DNA of 13,241 bases from RGIG4608 sp045637205 (GTDB lineage Bacteria > Bacillota > Clostridia > Oscillospirales > CAG-272): positions 1-13,241 of the forward strand of contig JAZTYY010000019.1 in NCBI GenBank assembly GCA_045637205.1. The letters run 5' to 3'. This document shows, piece after piece, positions 6,484 through 11,582 of this stretch. Made by a program: the position numbers and the translations under genes. Numbering within the stretch: position 1 is the stretch's first letter; each line of letters opens with the position of its first letter. A model generated the notes under the pieces. It had not been told where the DNA came from and ran no database searches. It saw only the letters and a program-made list of their open reading frames with translations.

Positions 6484-6510
6484 TGTGCGCACATACGCAC
6501 GCGCGAGAAA
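6484..6510. other. Alternating purine-pyrimidine block in the dnaA leader
   Basis: GTGTGCGCACATACGCACGC (6484-6503) is an alternating G-C/A-C tract with a GTGCGCAC palindrome, continuing into CGCGCGAGAAAA. The last 12 bases recur exactly beside the AT-rich part of oriC (about 11155-11166). In the transcript it would form a short stem ahead of the dnaA ribosome binding site. Role unknown. Confidence 0.4.
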
Positions 6511-6559
6511 ATAGCAAAATTTACCTAAAATAGATCAATTTACGAAAGGAAGATTTATC

Positions 6560-8020
6560 GTGTCAAACAACGCCTATTTAGAAGAAATAAAACTTGTTTG
6601 GAATCTCGTTTACGATTCATTCAGTGACTCCATGGCAACGGCTACTCGCGAGCTTTGGTTTAAGGATCTCACAGTTGAAGACTATGAAGACGGTGTTATC
6701 ACCATGGGCATCAAGAGTGAGCTCAAGCACAAAACACTCACCGAAAAATACACGGGTGAGCTCTCACGTCGCTTCTCCGAGGAGCTCGGCTTTGACGTTA
6801 TCGTAAACGTTATCTTCACAGGAACACCCATAAACAAAGAAGAAGCAATCAGAAGCATTATGGAGAGAGTTTCCATGGGCGATCCCTCCTGGCGTCTTGA
6901 AGAAGAAAAGAAACGCAAGGAGCAGGAGCAAAAGGAAAAAGAAAAAGAGAAGGAAGCTACTAAATCAAAGAGTGGACTTCACTTGGGCTCCACAATGCCC
7001 CCATTCAACTTTGAATACACCTTTGATAACTTTATTGTTGGTTCATCAAACAAATTTGCTCACGCGGCTTGTGTTGCGGTTGCAAACAACCCTGCAAAGA
7101 ATTACAATCCTTTGTTTATCTATGGGCCCAGTGGCATCGGTAAAACCCACCTTTTGTACGCGGTTACAAACCACATAAAGAAAAAGAATCCCGACGTTAA
7201 GGTTGTTTACATAAAGAGTGAGGATTTCACAAACCAAATGATTGAATCACTTTCACGTCAGGCAATGTCCGATTTCCGTGAGAAATACCGTGATTGTGAC
7301 GTTCTTCTTATCGACGATATTCAGTTCATTGCAGGTAAGGTTTCAACTCAAGAGGAGTTCTTCCACACCTTCAATGCGCTTTACGAAAGCGGTAAGCAAA
7401 TCATTCTCACAAGTGACCGTCAGCCACACGAAATCAACCGTCTTGAAGAAAGACTTAAGAGCCGTTTCGAGTGGGGACTTATTGCGGATATGCAATCACC
7501 CGACCTTGAGCTTCGTATAGCAATCATCAAAAAGAAGGCTGAGCAGGTTGGAATCACTATTCCGGAGGACGTTCTTACCTTCCTTGCTGAAAACCTTCGT
7601 TCAAACGTACGTCAAATTGAGGGCGCAATCAAAAAGCTTGGTGCAAGAGTATTCCTCACCGGTGAAAAGATTGACATGGATTTAGCACGCGGCTGTATTT
7701 CAGAGCTTCTTGGCGGTGCTGAGCCCACAAGTGTTACCGTTGAAAAGATTTTTTCATCCGTATATCAAAAATACGGCATTAAAAAAGAAGATCTTGTTTC
7801 AACAAAGAGAAATAAGGAAATTGCATATGCGCGCCACATTACCGCATATATCATTCGCGAGGTTACTGAAATGTCACTTCCAAATATCGCAAAGATATTC
7901 AATCGTGACCGCACAACAATCATCAGCTCACTTGAAACGATTGAGCGCAAGATTTTAACCGACTCGATGCTCAATTTCGAAATTAAAGAAATTATAAAAG
8001 AAGTTTCACCCAATACTTAA
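6560..8020 (+). CDS. dnaA: Chromosomal replication initiator DnaA
   Basis: At 486 residues, it binds DnaA boxes, melts oriC and loads the replicative helicase. Domain I spans about 1-90, and domain II is a highly charged E/K-rich linker (about 112-135). Domain III has Walker A GPSGIGKT (189-196) and Walker B LLIDD (D252, D253), and also carries LTSDRQPHEI and LKSRFEWGL. The domain IV helix-turn-helix is at the C-terminus. Two details are uncommon: Walker A reads GPSGIGKT rather than the usual GGVGLGKT, and the box-recognition motif reads FNRDRTTI (448-454), with arginine 451 where the signature has histidine (GRDHTT). Start is GTG 6560, preceded by GAAAGGA (6544-6550). dnaN begins 24 bp after the stop with no box cluster between them. 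Confidence 0.98.
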   Translation: MSNNAYLEEIKLVWNLVYDSFSDSMATATRELWFKDLTVEDYEDGVITMGIKSELKHKTLTEKYTGELSRRFSEELGFDVIVNVIFTGTPINKEEAIRSIMERVSMGDPSWRLEEEKKRKEQEQKEKEKEKEATKSKSGLHLGSTMPPFNFEYTFDNFIVGSSNKFAHAACVAVANNPAKNYNPLFIYGPSGIGKTHLLYAVTNHIKKKNPDVKVVYIKSEDFTNQMIESLSRQAMSDFREKYRDCDVLLIDDIQFIAGKVSTQEEFFHTFNALYESGKQIILTSDRQPHEINRLEERLKSRFEWGLIADMQSPDLELRIAIIKKKAEQVGITIPEDVLTFLAENLRSNVRQIEGAIKKLGARVFLTGEKIDMDLARGCISELLGGAEPTSVTVEKIFSSVYQKYGIKKEDLVSTKRNKEIAYARHITAYIIREVTEMSLPNIAKIFNRDRTTIISSLETIERKILTDSMLNFEIKEIIKEVSPNT

Positions 8021-8044
8021 GAATTCAGAATGGAGATATAAATT

Positions 8045-9196
8045 ATGAAAATCAGATTCAATAGACATGAGCTTGCAGCTGCGATTGCACCTCTTATGAA
8101 CTGTGTATCCACAAAGGTAACAGTTCCTGCTGCCGAGGGTATTCTTATTGAAGCTAAATTCCCCGACGTGTGTGTTCTCACAACCTTCGATCTTGAAAAG
8201 GGAATGAGAGTAACAACTCACGCGCAGGTGCTTGAAGAGGGCTCATACATCATCAATGCAGTTAAGCTTAATCAGACACTTCGCGTAATGCCTGCTGACG
8301 AAATAGAGCTCGACGTTGACGATAGAAACGTTGCATCCATCGTTTGCGGTAAGTCAAGCCACAAGATGAATGCTCTTGCAGGAACAGATTTTCCTGCTAT
8401 TCCTAAGCTTGAAAGCGACGATGCTGTTGTTGTTAAGCAGAGCGACCTTAAGGAAATGTTTGGTCAAACAATGTATGCTATGGGCGTAAACGACCAGAGA
8501 AATATTCTTAACGGTACTTTCGTTAGAATGTATAACGAGCAGCTTACAATGGTGTCCTGCGATAACTTTAAGCTTGCAAAATGTGATAGAGTTATTGAAT
8601 ACAAAACAGAGCAGGAATATGACGGATTATATAGAAACGCGTTCATTCTTCCCGTTAAGACAGTTAACGAGCTTGTTAAGCTTCTTTCCGACAACAAGGA
8701 AAAGACTTGCCGTATGTTTATGACAAGAAAGAACATCGTTTTTGAAATTGGTGAAATCATTTTCTTCAGCCGTCTTATTGAGGGTGAATACCTTGATTAC
8801 GATAGAATCATTGTTAAAAATCACAAGTACAGCGTTGAATGTGATAGAGATGAGCTCATCTCAGCACTTGAGCGCGCAGCTCTTGTAACTGAAGAAAAGA
8901 TTGCAGGCTCACTCAGAAGCCACGTTAAGCTTGTATTCGACGGTGGCCTTCTTAAGATTACTGCTAACTCCACAGCAGGCAGCACGTACGATGAAATCGA
9001 AATCAACGATATCGGTGCGCCCCTTACAATCGGCTTTAACAACCGTTACCTTATCAACTCAGTAAGAGCTTGTAACTCTGAAAGAATTAAGCTTGCGCTT
9101 TCTTCACATCTTTCATCCCTTAACATCACACCCGCTGAGCCTAAAGAGGGTGTTGAAGAAGTGTTTATGCTTCTTCCCGTTAGACTTAAGGACTAA
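8045..9196 (+). CDS. dnaN: DNA polymerase III beta subunit (sliding clamp) DnaN
   Basis: The 383-residue protein forms the dimeric ring that tethers DNA polymerase III and other repair and replication proteins to DNA. It shows the family start (MKIRFNRHELAAAIAPLMN), three repeated clamp domains of about 125 residues, and the typical C-terminal end EEVFMLLPVRLKD, close to the hydrophobic cleft that binds client peptides. Length is normal to slightly long. GGAG at 8032-8035 lies nine bases before the ATG. With a 24-bp gap from dnaA and 19 bp to recF, all three are almost certainly one transcript. Codon choice (many CTT, GTT, AAG) resembles dnaA and gyrB and suggests high expression. Confidence 0.97.
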   Translation: MKIRFNRHELAAAIAPLMNCVSTKVTVPAAEGILIEAKFPDVCVLTTFDLEKGMRVTTHAQVLEEGSYIINAVKLNQTLRVMPADEIELDVDDRNVASIVCGKSSHKMNALAGTDFPAIPKLESDDAVVVKQSDLKEMFGQTMYAMGVNDQRNILNGTFVRMYNEQLTMVSCDNFKLAKCDRVIEYKTEQEYDGLYRNAFILPVKTVNELVKLLSDNKEKTCRMFMTRKNIVFEIGEIIFFSRLIEGEYLDYDRIIVKNHKYSVECDRDELISALERAALVTEEKIAGSLRSHVKLVFDGGLLKITANSTAGSTYDEIEINDIGAPLTIGFNNRYLINSVRACNSERIKLALSSHLSSLNITPAEPKEGVEEVFMLLPVRLKD

Positions 9197-9215
9197 TTTA
9201 ATTTGATATAAAACT

Positions 9216-10346
9216 ATGCTTTGTAAAAAAGTAGAGCTGTGCAATTTTCGTAACGCGGAGAACGAGATCATTGAATTCAGTGACGGCATAAACGTTCTTC
9301 ACGGCGAAAATGCACAGGGTAAAACCAATCTGCTTGAGGCAATTTATTACGTTTCACTCGGCAAAAGCTTTAGAACCTCACACGATACCGAAATTATTCG
9401 ATTTGGTGAGGAGTATGCCTCCTTGTCCCTCGACTATGAGAGCGCGGGCAGGGAACAAAATATCACCATGCGAATGTCGAGCAACGCAAAGCAAAGAAAG
9501 AACGTGACACATAACGGGGTGAAAATCACAAAGCTCTCTGAGCTTGTGGGGTCATTTCGTGCAGTTCTTTTCTCACCCGACCACCTGCAGATGATAAAGG
9601 ATGGGCCGTCCCTTCGTCGAAGCTATCTCGACGTTGCGATCTCCCAAATAAGACCGATGTATTTGCACTCGTTGCAAAAATATAACAAGATATTACTCAA
9701 TCGAAATAAGCTTTTAAAAGCTGCTGAAGAGGACAGAGCGACCTTTGACTCAACAATCGACTTTTGGTCGGCTCAGCTTGCTCATGAGGCGGCAATAATT
9801 GCCAAGGCGCGCGCTGAATACATTGCGCGAAGCGGTGAGATAATTGCGGACTTTTACAAAAGAATGTGCGCAAGCGGTGAGATTGATGAAACTCCCGAAT
9901 TTATCTATGCCGGCTCGGCAAAGCAGGACGCAGAGCTCTATTTCGATACCCAGACAACTGAGAAGAACTTTCTTCGACTCTTAAGTGATTACCACGAGCG
10001 CGAGATTGCCGCAGGAGCCACGTTGTACGGTACGCATAAGGATGACATCCTAATCAACCTAAACGGCAAAAATACGCGTTTATACAGCTCTCAAGGGCAG
10101 CAGCGCTCATTGGCGCTTGCGATGAAGCTTGCTGAGGGCGAAATTTGCAAGATGGATTGCGGTGAATATCCCGTTTTCCTCTTTGACGACGTTTTTTCAG
10201 AGCTTGACTCAGGCAGACGAAAGAATCTTCTTCGCGAGATTACCGATAGACAGGTTATTATAACGTCTTGCGAAAACGATATGGATTTGTCTGTGCCCTA
10301 TCGCAGAATTGAGGTTGCGAAGGGAAGGTATGAGCTTAGAAGTTAG
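9216..10346 (+). CDS. recF: DNA replication and repair protein RecF
   Basis: RecF is an SMC-like ATPase that helps load RecA at single-strand gaps through RecFOR. The 376-residue protein has Walker A GENAQGKT (30-37), the signature SSQGQQRSLALAMKLAEGE starting at residue 291, and Walker B PVFLFDD with D324-D325 followed by VFSELD; length is normal. The ATG at 9216 fits the conserved N-terminus (CKKVELCNFRN), but no Shine-Dalgarno sequence precedes it. The nearest AAGGA (9187-9191) lies inside the end of dnaN, 24 bases away, so translation may depend on coupling to dnaN. The usual neighbour yaaA/rlbA (S4-domain RNA-binding protein) is absent between dnaN and recF. Confidence 0.96.
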   Translation: MLCKKVELCNFRNAENEIIEFSDGINVLHGENAQGKTNLLEAIYYVSLGKSFRTSHDTEIIRFGEEYASLSLDYESAGREQNITMRMSSNAKQRKNVTHNGVKITKLSELVGSFRAVLFSPDHLQMIKDGPSLRRSYLDVAISQIRPMYLHSLQKYNKILLNRNKLLKAAEEDRATFDSTIDFWSAQLAHEAAIIAKARAEYIARSGEIIADFYKRMCASGEIDETPEFIYAGSAKQDAELYFDTQTTEKNFLRLLSDYHEREIAAGATLYGTHKDDILINLNGKNTRLYSSQGQQRSLALAMKLAEGEICKMDCGEYPVFLFDDVFSELDSGRRKNLLREITDRQVIITSCENDMDLSVPYRRIEVAKGRYELRS

Positions 10347-10377
10347 TTCACGTTTGAATCGCTCAAGCCGCTTGGCT

Positions 10378-10397
10378 CCCGCTTTTGGAAAAGCGGG
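10378..10397. terminator. GC hairpin after recF
   Basis: CCCGCTTTT (10378-10386) pairs perfectly with AAAAGCGGG (10389-10397). It lies 31 bases after the recF stop. There is no following U-run, so it may be a weak terminator or a repeat fragment. Confidence 0.45.
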
Positions 10398-10440
10398 GCA
10401 AAACAATAGATTTGGCTAATTGACTATCTGCATAAATTTT

Positions 10441-10464
10441 CAATAATTCGCAAACGAATTATTG
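10441..10464. repeat. Perfect 10-bp hairpin
   Basis: CAATAATTCG and CGAATTATTG pair around a CAAA loop. It is the first of three directly adjoining hairpins downstream of recF. Confidence 0.7.
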
Positions 10465-10525
10465 ATTTGTTTGCTAAAATCCTTTTACGAAAACAAATTT
10501 TCGACAAGGATTTTATCAATCAAAT
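10465..10525. repeat. Long 20-bp-stem hairpin with inner stem
   Basis: ATTTGTTTGCTAAAATCCTT (10465-10484) pairs with 10506-10525 with two mismatches in 20. Inside, CGAAAA (10488-10493) pairs with TTTTCG (10498-10503) around CAAA. The size and internal structure suggest a folded RNA or a palindromic element. Confidence 0.7.
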
Positions 10526-10528
10526 TAC

Positions 10529-10555
10529 GAAAATCCCTCCGATAGAGTGATTTTC
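10529..10555. repeat. Third adjoining hairpin
   Basis: GAAAATC (10529-10535) pairs with GATTTTC (10549-10555), with an inner CTC/GAG pairing around CGATA. It completes the three-hairpin block that starts at 10441. Confidence 0.6.
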
Positions 10556-10592
10556 TAAAATTTAATTTCAAAAGGCATTTAAAAGCTTTTTG

Positions 10593-10614
10593 GTTCTTTT
10601 TCTCGAAAAAGAAC
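10593..10614. terminator. T-rich hairpin, relative of 391-416
   Basis: GTTCTTTTTC pairs perfectly with GAAAAAGAAC around a two-base loop. Together with the preceding AAAAGCTTTTTG it matches the hairpin at 391-416 in plan, so it is a repeated element. It could act as a terminator insulating the origin, but has no separate U-tract. Confidence 0.45.
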
Positions 10615-10711
10615 ATAAACCTTTACTTTGTAACTTCATTTTGACGTCTTTATGTCGCCAAGTGATGAATAAATTATGAATTTGTGGAAATCTTTCTCAT
10701 TTTTCAACAGC

Positions 10712-10720
10712 TTTTCCACA
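10712..10720 (+). promoter_or_regulatory. DnaA box-like site TTTTCCACA
   Basis: One mismatch from TTATCCACA. Leftmost exact copy of the locally dominant box. Confidence 0.6.
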
Positions 10721-10887
10721 AAGTTTATAATGCGTTGAAAATCGCGTGGATTTTGAATTTTGAAAATCCGTAAAGTGTTGATTTTATTAGTTTTTTTGAG
10801 CATTGTTGCCTTTGTTGAAAACCGACATTTTTAACAGTAAAACGACAAAAATTTGTCGCGCTGAGGGAAAACTTTGGCAAATAAGCC

Positions 10888-10911
10888 TTTTCCACCTAAT
10901 TTTGTGGAAAA
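10888..10911. promoter_or_regulatory. Facing pair of DnaA box-like sites
   Basis: TTTTCCACC (10888-10896, plus) and TTTTCCACA on the minus strand (10903-10911) face each other across six bases, so TTTTCCAC/GTGGAAAA also forms a hairpin. Confidence 0.6.
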
Positions 10912-10986
10912 GTGCATTTTCGACAAAAAATACAAAATTCGGCGTTTGCGACACGTTTTTGTCCCTGTGACCTAAAACGCGCCGAG

Positions 10987-10995
10987 TTATCCACT
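10987..10995 (+). promoter_or_regulatory. DnaA box-like site TTATCCACT
   Basis: This is the only site in the cluster with the classical TTATCCAC core; only the last base differs from consensus. Confidence 0.65.
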
Positions 10996-11019
10996 TTTTC
11001 TCCAAAAAACGTCAACCTG

Positions 11020-11028
11020 TTTTCCACA
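11020..11028 (+). promoter_or_regulatory. DnaA box-like site TTTTCCACA
   Basis: Exact copy of the local box, same orientation as the pair abutting the unwinding element. Confidence 0.65.
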
Positions 11029-11074
11029 CTAAAAAATTGCCAAAAAAGTCAACAAAATCAAGACATTGCGCAAC

Positions 11075-11150
11075 TTTTCCACACTTTCCACGCCCTCTAT
11101 TATTTACTATAACTATTATTTATTTATATATTTATTTCATTCATTTCTTT
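11075..11150 (+). other. Predicted basal unwinding element of oriC
   Basis: Two abutting boxes, TTTTCCACA (11075-11083) and CTTTCCACG (11084-11092), are followed by a short GC block (CGCCC, 11091-11095). Then come CTATTATTTA repeats at 11097-11106 and 11113-11122, then an almost pure AT run to about 11150. Read on the lower strand, the CTA/TTA triplets are the GAT/AAT pattern of DnaA-trios, which in Bacillus guide DnaA onto one strand during melting. Box, GC block, trios and AT tract occur in the expected order. Confidence 0.75.
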
Positions 11151-11229
11151 ATATCGCGCGAGAAAAAGAAAAAAAAGTTTTAAATTTTTTCACTTTGACA
11201 GAAAGTTGTCGCCCTACGAAAAAGAAATG

Positions 11230-11238
11230 TGGTATAAT
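11230..11238 (+). promoter_or_regulatory. Extended -10 promoter of remB-gyrB
   Basis: TGGTATAAT (hexamer 11233-11238) has the extended TG and matches the dnaA promoter core. The TTGACA at 11195-11200 is 32 bp away, too far to pair with it. Transcription should start near 11245, about 18 bases before the remB ATG. This also argues against the upstream TTG start at 11206. Confidence 0.65.
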
Positions 11239-11262
11239 ACAAAATCGAAAGGGGATGCTAAG

Positions 11263-11529
11263 ATGATCTATTTGCACGTCGGTGCAGGAAAAAGCATAAG
11301 AGAACAAGACGTCATTGGCATCTTTGATATGGATACATCCACGGTTTCACCTGTAACGCGCAAGCTTCTCTCCCAAGCGGAAAAGGAGAAGAGGACGGAG
11401 TCACCCTCCTATGAGATTCCGAAATCCTTTATTCTTTACCGTGCCGAAAACGGTGAAACGAAGGTATGCTTCTCGCAGTTCTCATCTGCTTCTCTCTTTG
11501 GCAGAATGGGCAAGGGAAGTGTTAGATAA
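11263..11529 (+). CDS. remB: Extracellular matrix/biofilm regulator RemB family protein (DUF370)
   Basis: An 88-residue small protein of the RemA/RemB (DUF370) family. Family-typical segments are MIYLHVGAGKSIREQDVIGIFDMD at the N-terminus and PKSFILYRAENGETKVCFS then SSASLFGRM toward the C-terminus, and the recF-remB-gyrB position is the one held by Bacillus remB (yaaB). In Bacillus, remB influences biofilm-matrix expression; RemA relatives bind DNA as ring oligomers, and whether this one does is unknown. The frame is open back to TTG 11206, but that would overlap the promoter; GAAAGGGG (11247-11254) eight bases before ATG 11263 decides the start. It is likely co-transcribed with gyrB (53-bp gap). 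Confidence 0.9.
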   Translation: MIYLHVGAGKSIREQDVIGIFDMDTSTVSPVTRKLLSQAEKEKRTESPSYEIPKSFILYRAENGETKVCFSQFSSASLFGRMGKGSVR

Positions 11530-11582
11530 TTACTTTGTGATTAATTCTTTTACATACAACAACAATTTGAAAGGAAACAGAA

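Larger units (their letters stand above)
10347..10680. other. Hairpin-rich region between recF and oriC
   Basis: No gene is seen. The stretch is a string of hairpins, listed separately: 10378-10397, 10441-10464, 10465-10525, 10529-10555 and 10593-10614. Together they could end dnaA-dnaN-recF transcription before the origin. Only AT-rich linking sequence lies between them. Confidence 0.6.
10683..11150. other. Predicted origin of replication oriC
   Basis: This gene-free stretch holds the only cluster of DnaA-box-like sites in the window. There are four exact TTTTCCACA sites (10712-10720, 10903-10911 on minus, 11020-11028, 11075-11083) and one TTATCCACT (10987-10995). Weaker relatives lie at 10683-10691 (minus), 10745-10753 (minus), 10888-10896 and 11084-11092. 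The cluster runs into a GC block and an AT-rich tract at its right end. TTTTCCACA differs from the classical TTATCCACA by one base. No comparable cluster exists upstream of dnaA or between dnaA and dnaN. Origin placement is inference from this pattern. Confidence 0.82.

Noticed and set aside
5892..6559. Origin of replication upstream of dnaA
   Set aside because: Very AT-rich in part, but no sequence within one mismatch of a DnaA box was found there.
6897..7178. 93-codon + strand frame within dnaA
   Set aside because: It is the +1 frame reading of the A/G-rich linker of dnaA; the K/R-rich translation is a by-product.
11195..11238. TTGACA plus TATAAT as one promoter before remB
   Set aside because: The spacing of 32 bp is far from the 16-18 bp needed; only the extended -10 is called.
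11206..11262. N-terminal extension of remB from TTG 11206
   Set aside because: It would overlap the extended -10 promoter and add 19 residues absent from the family; the ATG at 11263 has a good ribosome binding site.
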